This document shows, one piece after another, positions 8,712-19,297 of a stretch of DNA of 45,637 bases (its first letter is position 1; each line of letters begins with the position of its first letter). Source of the DNA: an uncultured Clostridia bacterium (GTDB lineage Bacteria; Bacillota; Clostridia; Christensenellales; UBA1242); assembly GCA_947629745.1 (NCBI GenBank), contig CANREZ010000008.1, positions 1 through 45,637 on the forward strand. Direction: 5' to 3'. A program made the translations under genes and the position numbers. Below the pieces are notes generated by a model. The model saw only the letters and a list, made by a program, of their open reading frames with translations. It was not told the origin of the DNA and made no database searches.

Positions 8712-8717
8712 CTAGGA

Positions 8718-8972
8718 GTAGAGTAAATAATCTACTACAATATCTATGGATGATTAGGAGACAAGTAGCCCCACATGGGATAGGCGAGAGAAAGATACCT
8801 TTGGCTGGAAGTATCTATATCCTATGGGACAAGCGAAACCACTCTTATACATAGAGGTGTACCCGAAGACCACATTTTGGGATAGAGAGGTGCTACAATT
8901 GTGGCACAACGAAGGTGGAACCGCGGATTAGTTAATTCGTCCTTTAAGTAATTTACTTAAAGGATTTTTTTA
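8718..8972 (+). promoter_or_regulatory. Threonyl T-box leader (specifier ACC at 8838-8840)
   Basis: Invariant T-box AAGGTGGAACCGCGG (8912-8926), AGAGA and GGCUGGAAG stem I elements, GAAACCAC specifier context, terminator TCCTTTAAGT...ACTTAAAGGA-T7 just before thrS. Confidence 0.93.
8940..8971 (+). terminator. T-box attenuator terminator
   Basis: 10-bp stem TCCTTTAAGT/ACTTAAAGGA followed by T7. Confidence 0.85.
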
Positions 8973-8985
8973 TTTGGAGGAGATT

Positions 8986-10746
8986 ATGTGCGAAGTATGT
9001 AACGAAAAAGAATCAAAAGAGAATATGATGCGCCACAGTATGGCTCACGTCATGGCAAAGGCTATTAGGAATCTTTATCCTAATACAAAATTTGCTATTG
9101 GTCCTGCCATTGATAATGGTTTTTACTACGACATCGACCTAGACCAAAATATTGGCGAGGCTGAGTTTGAAGCAATATCTAAGGAAATGAATAAGATTAT
9201 TGCAGAGGACCAAGTATTTACCCGCAAAGTCGTGAGTAGAGATGAGGCGCTAAAATTATTTAGTGACCAGCCATACAAATTGGAGCTCATTCGTGATCTG
9301 CCAGATGATGAGACGATAACTGTCTACTATCTAGGTGATGACTGGTATGACTTATGCCGTGGACCACACGTGCCTAGCACCAAGTATTTGCGCGGGTTTG
9401 CATATCAGTTCAATCGCGTGAGTGGTGCATACTGGAGAGGTTCGGAGAAGAATAAAATGTTGCAGAGAATCTATGTGTATGGATTCACTGACAAAGCTGG
9501 CCTCAAAGAGTGCCTAAGATTAGTAGAGGAAGCAAAAGAGCGTGATCACAGGAAGATTGGCAAAGATCTTGGCATATTCATGCTATCTGACCTTGTAGGC
9601 AAGGGACTGCCTATGTGGTTGCCAAATGGTTTCACTCTTAGGCGCATTATATCTGACTATATTATGAATAAAGAGATATCGCTAGGATACCTCCATGTGA
9701 TGACGCCATCGATTGGCAATGTGGATCTATACAAGACATCCGGTCACTGGGATCACTACAAGGACGATATGTTCCCTGCTATGCAACTAGAAAACGAGGC
9801 CTTTGTTTTGCGCCCAATGAATTGCCCACACCACATGGTGATGTACAAGAATAGTTTGCATTCATATAGGGATTTACCTATCAGAATTGCTGAGGTTGCC
9901 AATGACTTTAGGTTCGAAGATAGTGGCACCTTGATTGGAATCGAGCGTGCTAGATGCTTCACCCAAAATGACAGTCACATATTCTGTAGACCAGATCAAA
10001 TAGAGAGTGAGGTGCAAGGCATAATCGACCTCATGCTATCGACTTACAAAGATTTTCATTGGGAGAAATATCGCTTTAGATTATCTCTGCGTGACCCAAA
10101 TAACAAGGAAAAATATTTTGGCAATGACCACCTCTGGGAGATCAGTGAGAACGCTCTAAGGCAAATACTAAAGAATCGTGGCGTAAAGTACTACGAGGCA
10201 ATAGGTGAGGCTGCATTCTATGGGCCAAAGATTGATGTGCAGGTGGAGAGCGCACTTGGTCATGATATCACGCTATCGACTTTGCAACTAGATTATCAGT
10301 TGCCTGAGAAATTCGAACTAGAATACATCGATGAGAATAGTGAAAAGCAGAGGCCAGTTGTCATACACCGTGCTATATTTGGCTCACTAGACAGAACGGT
10401 TGCGTTCCTGCTAGAGGAGACCAAAGGAGCACTGCCTGTGTGGTTATCCCCAGTGCAAGTAAGGCTCATGGGCATTACGGAGAACAACAATAGCTATATC
10501 CAATCAATTTGCGAGAAATTGCGAGCTCATGGATATAGGGTAGATGCAGATATGTCCAATGAAAAGATTGGCAAGAAGATTAGATCAGCCCAATTATCTA
10601 AGATCCCATATATGCTAGTAGTTGGCGATAAGGAAGAGGAAGCAGGCCTTGTAGCCGTTCGTCATAGATCAGAGGGCGACAAAGGCACAATGACCCTAGA
10701 TGAATTCATCAAACTAATTGATACAGCAATTGCAGAGAAAATATAG
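8986..10746 (+). CDS. thrS: Threonyl-tRNA synthetase (no recognisable TGS domain)
   Basis: RHSMAHVMAKAI editing domain, LCRGPH, 'RPMNCPHH', 'RVSGAYWRG', 'GSLDRTVAFLLEE'; GGAGG SD supports ATG at 8986 rather than TTG at 8974. Confidence 0.95.
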   Translation: MCEVCNEKESKENMMRHSMAHVMAKAIRNLYPNTKFAIGPAIDNGFYYDIDLDQNIGEAEFEAISKEMNKIIAEDQVFTRKVVSRDEALKLFSDQPYKLELIRDLPDDETITVYYLGDDWYDLCRGPHVPSTKYLRGFAYQFNRVSGAYWRGSEKNKMLQRIYVYGFTDKAGLKECLRLVEEAKERDHRKIGKDLGIFMLSDLVGKGLPMWLPNGFTLRRIISDYIMNKEISLGYLHVMTPSIGNVDLYKTSGHWDHYKDDMFPAMQLENEAFVLRPMNCPHHMVMYKNSLHSYRDLPIRIAEVANDFRFEDSGTLIGIERARCFTQNDSHIFCRPDQIESEVQGIIDLMLSTYKDFHWEKYRFRLSLRDPNNKEKYFGNDHLWEISENALRQILKNRGVKYYEAIGEAAFYGPKIDVQVESALGHDITLSTLQLDYQLPEKFELEYIDENSEKQRPVVIHRAIFGSLDRTVAFLLEETKGALPVWLSPVQVRLMGITENNNSYIQSICEKLRAHGYRVDADMSNEKIGKKIRSAQLSKIPYMLVVGDKEEEAGLVAVRHRSEGDKGTMTLDEFIKLIDTAIAEKI

Positions 10747-10786
10747 TGAAAATACTATAAATATAACTAATTGTATAACAAAATTG

Positions 10787-10815
10787 TTGACAATGGAAAC
10801 ATAGCATGTTATACT
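10787..10815 (+). promoter_or_regulatory. Promoter of the infC-rpmI-rplT operon
   Basis: TTGACA-N17-TATACT. Confidence 0.8.
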
Positions 10816-10819
10816 ACCA

Positions 10820-10963
10820 CTGTCAAAGTAAAAGTAGAAGGCTCTTCTCACCATCAAGGTTTCGTCCGAGATTGGTTCAAAACAGTTTACTATAAAATGT
10901 TTTGAGGAGTGAGTAGGTCTATACTCACTTCTCTTTTATTTTGCAAAATAATTTTGGAGGTAC
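10820..10963 (+). promoter_or_regulatory. infC-rpmI-rplT 5' leader (L20-leader-like) with attenuator
   Basis: About 145-nt structured leader before infC; AGAAG/CTTCT and CAAAACA/TGTTTTG hairpins precede an intrinsic terminator; position matches known L20 leaders. Confidence 0.65.
10904..10942 (+). terminator. Attenuator in the infC leader
   Basis: GAGGAGTGAGTA-ggtcta-TACTCACTTCTC (12 bp, one GU) then TTTTATTTT. Confidence 0.8.
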
Positions 10964-10969
10964 ATAACC

Positions 10970-11476
10970 ATAAAAGAATTACTTAGGAATGAGCAAATTC
11001 GTGCACGAGAGGTAAGACTCGTAGGCTCAGAGGGAGAGGCCCTCGGCATTATGTCATACAATGATGCTCTAAATATGGCATATGACAAGGAGATGGACTT
11101 GGTCCTAATTTCCCCACAAGCTAATCCACCTGTATGCAGGATAATGGATTATGGCAAATATCGCTTTAACACTCTAAAACGTGAGAAGGAAGCAAAGAAG
11201 AAGCAAAAGGTCGCAAAGACTAAGGATATGCAATTATCCTGGGCTATTGCTGACAACGACATGATGATTAAGGCAAAGCACGTAAGAGAAATGTTAGAGG
11301 ATGATATCAAGGTAAAAGTGTCACTTAGGATGCACGGCAGACAACTTGCTAATACCGATCAAGGAATGCAAGTGATGTTAAAATTTGCCGAGATTCTATC
11401 CGATGTAGGTGAAGTTACGGCAAAACCTGAGCTTACCGGAAGGATCATCAATATGGTGCTGTCACCAAAGAAATAA
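10970..11476 (+). CDS. infC: Translation initiation factor IF-3, initiating at AUA
   Basis: In-frame extension KELLRNEQIRAREVRLVGSEGEALGI upstream of the tracked ORF is the canonical IF-3 N-terminus; SD GGAGG (10956-10960) is 9 nt before ATA at 10970; no ATG/GTG/TTG in frame upstream of the conserved region. Confidence 0.9.
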   Translation: MKELLRNEQIRAREVRLVGSEGEALGIMSYNDALNMAYDKEMDLVLISPQANPPVCRIMDYGKYRFNTLKREKEAKKKQKVAKTKDMQLSWAIADNDMMIKAKHVREMLEDDIKVKVSLRMHGRQLANTDQGMQVMLKFAEILSDVGEVTAKPELTGRIINMVLSPKK

Positions 11477-11500
11477 TATTAGGATAAGGAGATAAGGAAA

Positions 11501-11695
11501 ATGCCAAAAATGAAAACAAAGAGTGGCGCAAAGAAGCGTTTTAAGGTAAGAAAGTCTGGCACTATTGCAAGGAACAAGCAAGGCCATAGACATTTTATGC
11601 GTCACAAGAGTCACAAACAAAATGTGAGACTAAGACAGAGTGCCAATGTGTCAAAGGCTAACAAAAAGGCCGTGGAGACTTGGATTCAGGACTAA
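11501..11695 (+). CDS. rpmI: 50S ribosomal protein L35
   Basis: MPKMKTKSGAKKRFKVRKSGTIARNKQGHRH. Confidence 0.97.
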   Translation: MPKMKTKSGAKKRFKVRKSGTIARNKQGHRHFMRHKSHKQNVRLRQSANVSKANKKAVETWIQD

Positions 11696-11707
11696 TAGGG
11701 GGAGAGT

Positions 11708-12067
11708 ATGAGAATTAAAAGAGGCGTAAACGCTGCAAAGAAGCGTAGAAAGATTTTAAGACGTGCAAAAGGTTTCTGGGGTGCACGTTCAAAGCAATAC
11801 CGCGTTGCAAAACACGCTGTGATGAAGGCCGAGCAATATGCATATGTCGGCAGGAAATTAAGGAAGCGTGATTTTAGGTCCCTATGGATCACACGTATCA
11901 ACGCAGGTTGTCACCAGAATAACATCAGTTATAGCAAATTTATGCATGGTCTAAAAGTAGCGGGGATTGACCTAAATCGCAAAGTCCTTGCTGATATTGC
12001 TCTATCTGATCCAAAGAGCTTTAGCGCTCTTTGTGAGAAAGCAAAGGCTGCAGTAACTAAGGCATAA
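11708..12067 (+). CDS. rplT: 50S ribosomal protein L20
   Basis: [27 protein letters not shown]...LWITRINAG. Confidence 0.98.
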   Translation: MRIKRGVNAAKKRRKILRRAKGFWGARSKQYRVAKHAVMKAEQYAYVGRKLRKRDFRSLWITRINAGCHQNNISYSKFMHGLKVAGIDLNRKVLADIALSDPKSFSALCEKAKAAVTKA

Positions 12068-12075
12068 GAGTACTA

Positions 12076-12115
12076 GATAGCCGAATGAATAATGCTTTCG
12101 GCTTATCTTTTTTTG
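12076..12115 (+). terminator. Intrinsic terminator after rplT
   Basis: GATAGCCGAA...TTCGGCTTATC followed by a T-rich tract. Confidence 0.7.
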
Positions 12116-12124
12116 GAGTATTAT

Positions 12125-12856
12125 ATGATAATTACATCCAATCTTAATCCTAAAATAGTAACGGCTAAAAAATGCAGGGAAAAGAAGTATATCAAGGAAT
12201 CTAATCTCGTGCTAATTGAGACAAGTAAGGTGATATATGATGTGTCAAAGTTCCTGCAGATTGATACTATCTTTGTAAATACGAATAGTGCTGAAAAATA
12301 TAGTGATCTCTTATCTAAATATCCTAGTTTCGAGATTTCGGATAAGATATGCAAGGAATTATCCAGTACTACTAGCCCGACAGATATATTTGCACTAGTG
12401 AGGCTGCCAAAAGAGAGTAGTAGTATAGGTGACAAAGTATTAATCCTAGACCGAATACAAGACCCAACCAATCTTGGGGCAATTGCAAGGAGCGCTAGGG
12501 CTGCAGGCTACAACGATATTTATCTAGTAGATAGCGTGTATCCATTCACTCCAAAGGTGATTCGTAGCAGCATGGGGCATATATTTGGACTGAATATTCA
12601 CTTTGTAGGATATGAGATTATCTCTAAGTTATCTGCACTTGGATACAAAAATATTTGCGCGGATATGGATGGAGAGGATGTATTCCATCTTGGCACTCAT
12701 TATAGCAAAATTGCATTATATATAGGTAATGAGGGTCAGGGTGTGAGTGACAATATTAAAAATTCTTGTGACAAAACAGTGAAGATTCCTATGCAAAACG
12801 ATGTGGAATCATTGAATGCTAGTGTGTCGGCTAGCATACTAATGTATATTTTGTAG
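12125..12856 (+). CDS. SpoU/TrmH family RNA 2'-O-methyltransferase
   Basis: 'LILDRIQDPTNLGAIARSARAAGY', 'IALYIGNEGQGVSD', 'VKIPMQNDVESLNASVSASILMY'; start at 12125 preferred (GGAG SD); the 12092 start lies inside the terminator. Confidence 0.93.
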   Translation: MIITSNLNPKIVTAKKCREKKYIKESNLVLIETSKVIYDVSKFLQIDTIFVNTNSAEKYSDLLSKYPSFEISDKICKELSSTTSPTDIFALVRLPKESSSIGDKVLILDRIQDPTNLGAIARSARAAGYNDIYLVDSVYPFTPKVIRSSMGHIFGLNIHFVGYEIISKLSALGYKNICADMDGEDVFHLGTHYSKIALYIGNEGQGVSDNIKNSCDKTVKIPMQNDVESLNASVSASILMYIL

Positions 12857-12866
12857 GAGGTGACTT

Positions 12867-13613
12867 ATGTCAGGTCATAACAAATGGAGTAAAATAAAGA
12901 ACGTTAAGGCAAAGAATGAGGCTATAAACTCAAAAATTTTTACTAAGATTGGTCGCGAAATCGTAGTAGCTGTAAAAGCTGGCGGTGGAGACCCAAATCT
13001 AAATCCTAAACTAAAAAATATTATTGCAAAGGCAAAGTCCTATAATATGCCAAATGACAATATCACTCGTTCCATCAAGCGTGCTACAGGAGAGCTATCC
13101 GCAGTGAGTTACGAATCTATGACATATGAGGGTTATGGACCAGCAGGATCAGCTATCATCGTTGAGGCGCTCACTGACAACAAGAATAGGACAGCAAGTG
13201 ATGTAAGACACCTATTTGATAGATTTGGTGGATCACTAGGCAGCACTGGTTGTGTGTCCTATCTATTTAGCAAGCGTGGAGTGATAGTGATATCCAAAGG
13301 CATCGGATACACCGAGGATGATGTCATGATGGTAGCACTAGATGCAGGAGCAGAGGATGTAGTGAGTGAAGATACTTGCTTTGTGGTCTACACCACACCA
13401 GAGACACTTGATAGTGTGAAGGAAGCATTTGACAAGGCAAATATCCAAGTCGACTCAGCTGAGGCTACTATGGTGCCATCTAGCTATATTGACTTGCCAG
13501 CAGAGAAACTAAATACATTCCAAAAACTAGTAGACGCACTCGAGGAAAACGACGATGTGCAGGAAGTCTATCATAATGTGAATCTGCCAGATATTGAGGA
13601 AGATGAAGAATAG
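12867..13613 (+). CDS. yebC: YebC/PmpR family protein
   Basis: MSGHNKWSKIKNVKAKNEAINSKIFTKIGREI; 'MPNDNITRSIKRATGE'. Confidence 0.96.
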   Translation: MSGHNKWSKIKNVKAKNEAINSKIFTKIGREIVVAVKAGGGDPNLNPKLKNIIAKAKSYNMPNDNITRSIKRATGELSAVSYESMTYEGYGPAGSAIIVEALTDNKNRTASDVRHLFDRFGGSLGSTGCVSYLFSKRGVIVISKGIGYTEDDVMMVALDAGAEDVVSEDTCFVVYTTPETLDSVKEAFDKANIQVDSAEATMVPSSYIDLPAEKLNTFQKLVDALEENDDVQEVYHNVNLPDIEEDEE

Positions 13614-13633
13614 CCCACAAGAGGCTATTTTTT
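13610..13633 (+). terminator. Intrinsic terminator after yebC
   Basis: ATAGCC-cacaaga-GGCTAT followed by T-run; overlaps the yebC stop codon. Confidence 0.65.
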
Positions 13634-13901
13634 ATTGCAATTTGGATGAAGTATTTTAGCAGGGTTACTGGACTAACTAACAAATTCTCATTGCTAGGCA
13701 GTGTGGCTATCATATAAAGTTCTCGTTGCTTGGCAAATTTAGTAGGCTAGTTTATGCTCTATATCTGGAGTGACCACTTAATATTAGTCATTGCTATGCA
13801 AAATGTGAATTTATGCTAAAAATGGGTGTTTTTGCCACTTAGCATAATAGTAGAGCGCGTTTATAAATTATCACAAAATTGATTATCCATAGCAAATTGG
13901 A

Positions 13902-13930
13902 TTGACATAAACTTATTTAATAATTAAACT
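13902..13930 (+). promoter_or_regulatory. Putative promoter of the ruvCAB operon
   Basis: TTGACA-N17-TAAACT. Confidence 0.5.
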
Positions 13931-13952
13931 TATCATATAGGTAGAATATTTT

Positions 13953-14447
13953 ATGATAATACTAGGAATTGACCCGGGTCTAGCTATTGTTGGATTCGGC
14001 ATTATTGAGAAATCAAGACGAGGAATTCGCGTGATAGATTATGGCGTCATCACGACGGACAAGTCTATGAGGCTGCCAGAGAGACTATCGGCAATTTATG
14101 ATAGCCTAAAGGCGTTAATATCAAAATACAATCCCGATTGTGTGGCAATGGAGGAGATATTCTTCAATACAAATATCACGACTGGTATTGCGGTATCCGA
14201 GGCACGTGGAGTGTTACTGCTGTGTGCTAAGCAAATGGGTTGCGCGCTATATGAATATACGCCGCTTCAAATCAAGCAGGCATTAACCGGATATGGCCGA
14301 GCTGACAAACACCAAGTGCAGTTTATGGTGAAAACAATTTTGCAATTATCGTCTATCCCAAAGCCGGATGACGCGGCTGACGCACTGGCTGTAGCCTGCA
14401 CACACGCACAAACTAACACATTACTGTCGGGGACAGATATCAAATAG
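13953..14447 (+). CDS. ruvC: Crossover junction endodeoxyribonuclease RuvC
   Basis: MIILGIDPGLAIVGFGII, MEEIFF, PDDAADALAVA. Confidence 0.96.
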   Translation: MIILGIDPGLAIVGFGIIEKSRRGIRVIDYGVITTDKSMRLPERLSAIYDSLKALISKYNPDCVAMEEIFFNTNITTGIAVSEARGVLLLCAKQMGCALYEYTPLQIKQALTGYGRADKHQVQFMVKTILQLSSIPKPDDAADALAVACTHAQTNTLLSGTDIK

Positions 14448-14455
14448 GAGAGATT

Positions 14456-15058
14456 ATGTACGCATTTATTAGAGGAACATTAGAGGAAAAAAATATTGAG
14501 AGCATAGTAGTCGAGGCAGGCGGTGTGGGATATGAGATCCACATATCGTCTAGCACTTTTGACGACCTGCCAAATACTGGTGAGGAAGTGAGGATATACA
14601 CATATCTTCAAATCCTTGATAGGGAAGGATCGATGATACTATATGGATTCTCGAGTTTGGAGGAAAAGCAGTTATTCCTAAGCCTTATCACCGTGTCGGG
14701 CGTTGGACCTAAAATGGCTATGACAATACTATCTGGCATCAATCCAAGAGATCTATCCATCGCACTGTACAACAAAGATGCAAATACTATCGGCAAGATA
14801 AAGGGTGTTGGCAAAAAAACTGCTGAGCGAATAGTTGTGGATCTAGCGGGCAAAGAGAGCGTCAATCTATTCAATTTTGAAAAATTCCAAAATGTCTCGT
14901 CTAAACCTGCTAGTAGCACAGCCGTGGATGAGGCAATATTCGCATTAGTCGATATGGGGTTATCAAAATTTGATGCGACAAACCTCGTGCATCGTGTGAT
15001 GAATCCTGATGACACCACAGAGGAAATTGTCGCAAAAGCATTAAGGAATATGGGGTAA
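14456..15058 (+). CDS. ruvA: Holliday junction DNA helicase RuvA
   Basis: MYAFIRGTLEEKN, VSGVGPKMAM, IKGVGKKTAERIVVDL. Confidence 0.96.
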   Translation: MYAFIRGTLEEKNIESIVVEAGGVGYEIHISSSTFDDLPNTGEEVRIYTYLQILDREGSMILYGFSSLEEKQLFLSLITVSGVGPKMAMTILSGINPRDLSIALYNKDANTIGKIKGVGKKTAERIVVDLAGKESVNLFNFEKFQNVSSKPASSTAVDEAIFALVDMGLSKFDATNLVHRVMNPDDTTEEIVAKALRNMG

Positions 15059-15064
15059 TAGCGT

Positions 15065-16135
15065 ATGGATTTTGATGAGAATGACGAGAGATTTATCACA
15101 TCCACAAAGTTTTTGGATGAGACTGATGTAGAGAATACTTTGCGTCCAACATCAATGGACGACTATATCGGTCAAGACAAAGTAAAAAAGAGCTTAAAAA
15201 TATACATCGAGGCTGCAAAGAAACGTGGCGATGCACTTGACCACGTCCTCTTGTATGGCCCTCCAGGCCTAGGAAAGACCACGTTATCGCATATCATTGC
15301 AAATGAGCTAGGTTCATCGCTAAAAGTGACTAGCGGCCCTGCTATAGAAAAAGTTGCTGACCTTGCCTCCATTCTATCCAATCTTGGGGAGCACGACGTA
15401 TTATTTATCGATGAGATTCATAGGCTTTCTAGGTCAGTCGAAGAAGTGCTATATCCGGCAATGGAAGATTACTGTCTTGATATAATCCTTGGCAAAGGTC
15501 CTGCTGCACGCACAATGCGACTAAAATTGCAACCATTCACTCTAATCGGTGCTACGACAAAAGCTGGCATGATGACTGGCCCTCTTAGAGATAGGTTTGG
15601 AATAGTATTTAGACTAGAGATGTACACACCAGACGAGCTTGCAACCATCCTAAAGCGCAGTGCGTCGATCCTTAATATCGGAATCGAAGAGGATGCCTGC
15701 ATGGAATTAGCACGTAGGTCCCGTGGCACTCCAAGAATCGCTAATAGATTCCTAAAACGTGTGCGTGACTATGCAGAAGTGAACGGCAAGGGCACAATAA
15801 CCCTTGATATGGCAAAGCAGTCACTGGAGATGCTAGAGGTCGATGACCTTGGCCTAGACTTCACTGATAGACGATTGCTTACCACAATTATAGACAAATT
15901 CAATGGTGGACCAGTTGGTCTTGACACGCTCGCTGCTGCAACAGGTGAGGACGCCAATACTATTGAGGATGTCTACGAACCATATTTGATACAACTAGGG
16001 TTCATCGCAAGGACTCCTAGAGGAAGAATGGCAATGCCAAATTGCTACAAACATTTGGGCAAACCATGCACTCCAGATAGACTAAAATATCTGAGTATGT
16101 ATTTGCCTGAAGTAGATGAGGGAAAACATGACTAA
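15065..16135 (+). CDS. ruvB: Holliday junction DNA helicase RuvB
   Basis: [40 protein letters not shown]. Confidence 0.98.
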   Translation: MDFDENDERFITSTKFLDETDVENTLRPTSMDDYIGQDKVKKSLKIYIEAAKKRGDALDHVLLYGPPGLGKTTLSHIIANELGSSLKVTSGPAIEKVADLASILSNLGEHDVLFIDEIHRLSRSVEEVLYPAMEDYCLDIILGKGPAARTMRLKLQPFTLIGATTKAGMMTGPLRDRFGIVFRLEMYTPDELATILKRSASILNIGIEEDACMELARRSRGTPRIANRFLKRVRDYAEVNGKGTITLDMAKQSLEMLEVDDLGLDFTDRRLLTTIIDKFNGGPVGLDTLAAATGEDANTIEDVYEPYLIQLGFIARTPRGRMAMPNCYKHLGKPCTPDRLKYLSMYLPEVDEGKHD

Positions 16136-17171
16136 GAAAAATTTGCTTGATACTCATACTTATTACTACGACCTGCCAAAGGAATTGATCGCCCAGACTC
16201 CTATTGAGCCTCGTGATCACTCAAGACTGCTTGTCTATCATAAGGATACAGGGAGTATTGACCACAAACACTTCTATGATATAATAGATTACTTTAGGCC
16301 AGGGGATGTACTTGTCATCAACACGACCAAGGTGATACCTGCAAGGCTTTATGGAGTAAAAGTAGAGACTGGCGCAAAGATTGAGATATTCCTCCTAAAA
16401 CGCCTGGATATCAACACATGGGAAGTACTTGCCAAACCGGGCAAACGCCTAAAGGCGGGCACAATTGTGCGTTTCAGTGATGAATTGTCCTGCGTCGTAT
16501 TAGGGGATACTGATGCTGGTGGCAAGACAGTAAAATTCCAGTTTGAGGGAGTATTCGAAGAGATATTAGACAGGCTCGGTACTATGCCGCTGCCTCCATA
16601 CATTCATGAGAAGTTAAAGGACAAGACTAGATACAATACTGTGTATTGCAAGCAAGAGGGAAGCTCGGCCGCACCAACTGCAGGATTGCATTTTACTAAC
16701 GAATTATTGGACAAGATTAAGGCAAAAGGTGTAGAGATAGTAGAGGTGCTACTAAATGTGGGTCTTGGCACATTCCGCCCAGTAAATGAGAATAATATCC
16801 TAGATCACAAGATGCATAGCGAGTACATTGAGGTCACACCTGATGCTGCAGATAGGATAAATAAGGCAAAGAGCGAGGGTAGGCGAGTGATCGCATCCGG
16901 CACTACTAGTATTAGGACACTTGAGAGTGCTTTTGATGCTAAACTAGGGAAAGTCGTCCCATGCAAGAAAGAGACTGATATATTCATCTATCCGGGATAC
17001 AAATTCCGCGTAGTGGATGGAGTGATAACCAATTTCCACTTACCAGAGAGCACGCTTATTATGCTAGTTGCTGCATTCATTGGCCTTGATGAGACCCTTA
17101 GGATGTACAAAATTGCAGTAGAGGAGAAATATAGATTCTTTAGCTTCGGCGATGCAACACTCCTAATATAG
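16116..17171 (+). CDS. queA: S-adenosylmethionine:tRNA ribosyltransferase-isomerase
   Basis: [33 protein letters not shown]. Confidence 0.96.
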   Translation: MRENMTKKNLLDTHTYYYDLPKELIAQTPIEPRDHSRLLVYHKDTGSIDHKHFYDIIDYFRPGDVLVINTTKVIPARLYGVKVETGAKIEIFLLKRLDINTWEVLAKPGKRLKAGTIVRFSDELSCVVLGDTDAGGKTVKFQFEGVFEEILDRLGTMPLPPYIHEKLKDKTRYNTVYCKQEGSSAAPTAGLHFTNELLDKIKAKGVEIVEVLLNVGLGTFRPVNENNILDHKMHSEYIEVTPDAADRINKAKSEGRRVIASGTTSIRTLESAFDAKLGKVVPCKKETDIFIYPGYKFRVVDGVITNFHLPESTLIMLVAAFIGLDETLRMYKIAVEEKYRFFSFGDATLLI

Positions 17172-17213
17172 TATGCAAAATACAAAAATTGCCTAAATTT
17201 ATTAATTTTTTAA

Positions 17214-18368
<1,155 letters not shown>

Positions 18369-18453
18369 AAAATAATACAAATTATGCCAAAATTTTGTTT
18401 GAGAATATATATAATATTTGCTACAATAAATACATGTAAAAGGAGAATAATTT

Positions 18454-19038
18454 ATGAAAAATTTAATGTTAGCAGAAGGGGGAGATTTCTTCCAGACATA
18501 TGGAATGATGATCATACTGCTCGCTGTAGTATTGCTGCTAGTTCTCTTTAGTTTCTTCCGCAGGAAGAGGGAAATGCAGTATAGGCAAGATCTCAATAGC
18601 AAGATTGTGCCGGGTGCAAAAATTAAGACTTACAACGGCCTATATGCCACCGTCGTCAGCGTTAGGGAAACTACTGATGGCAAGCTATTAGTGGTGAAGA
18701 CCGGAGATGAGGAACATTTTAGCTATCAGCAGATACATATCAACGCAGTGTACGCATTAGATGAGAGCGAGGATGTCAAGGTCGATGAGAATGGCGAAGT
18801 CATCTACGAGGACTTAGACAAGCAAATTAGTGCAGTAAACGAGCAATTTGAGGCACAAGCAGAAACAGAGGAGAAGAAACCTGCAAAGCGTGGCCGTCCA
18901 AAGAAGAGTGATGTGGGTAGCGCTACTGAGCAGCCAAAATCCGAAGATAATACTTCAAAGCCACAGAGTGCAAAGAAACCTGCAACGGCAAAGAAATCTA
19001 CTTCAAAGAAGACTACCAAGTCTAGTAGTAAGAAATAA
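18454..19038 (+). CDS. yajC: YajC family preprotein translocase subunit with long Lys-rich, AT-hook-like tail
   Basis: N-terminal TM, 'RKREMQYRQDLNSKIVPGAKIKTYNGLYATVVSV'; position in tgt-yajC-secDF order; tail KPAKRGRPKKSD...KKSTSKKTTKSSSKK. Confidence 0.85.
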   Translation: MKNLMLAEGGDFFQTYGMMIILLAVVLLLVLFSFFRRKREMQYRQDLNSKIVPGAKIKTYNGLYATVVSVRETTDGKLLVVKTGDEEHFSYQQIHINAVYALDESEDVKVDENGEVIYEDLDKQISAVNEQFEAQAETEEKKPAKRGRPKKSDVGSATEQPKSEDNTSKPQSAKKPATAKKSTSKKTTKSSSKK

Positions 19039-19057
19039 TTATCTATAAATCAAAATT

Positions 19058-19083
19058 TGTCCGATAATTTCGGACATTTTTTG
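19058..19083 (+). terminator. Intrinsic terminator after yajC
   Basis: TGTCCGA-taatt-TCGGACA followed by T7. Confidence 0.8.
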
Positions 19084-19297
19084 TGTTTGCATAGGAGATA
19101 AAATTGTAAGATAAGCTATTAAAACTTCTCATCATAAAATAATAATTTATTTAGACCTAGATAGGTTAGTTGTGATATAATGCCTACTATATGTGAAATT
19201 CTAATTATTAAACTCTATCAGTGTTCTATTTTTGTTAAAAAAACTGCTCATAAATTAAGACAAACTCTCATATGCATAGAATATATGGGAGAAAGAT

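Noticed and set aside
8974-8985. TTG start for thrS at 8974
   Set aside because: Would place the GGAGG SD inside the coding region; ATG at 8986 is correctly spaced.
12092-12125. Upstream start of the TrmH-like gene at 12092
   Set aside because: Lies inside the terminator stem/T tract; ATG at 12125 has the GGAG SD.
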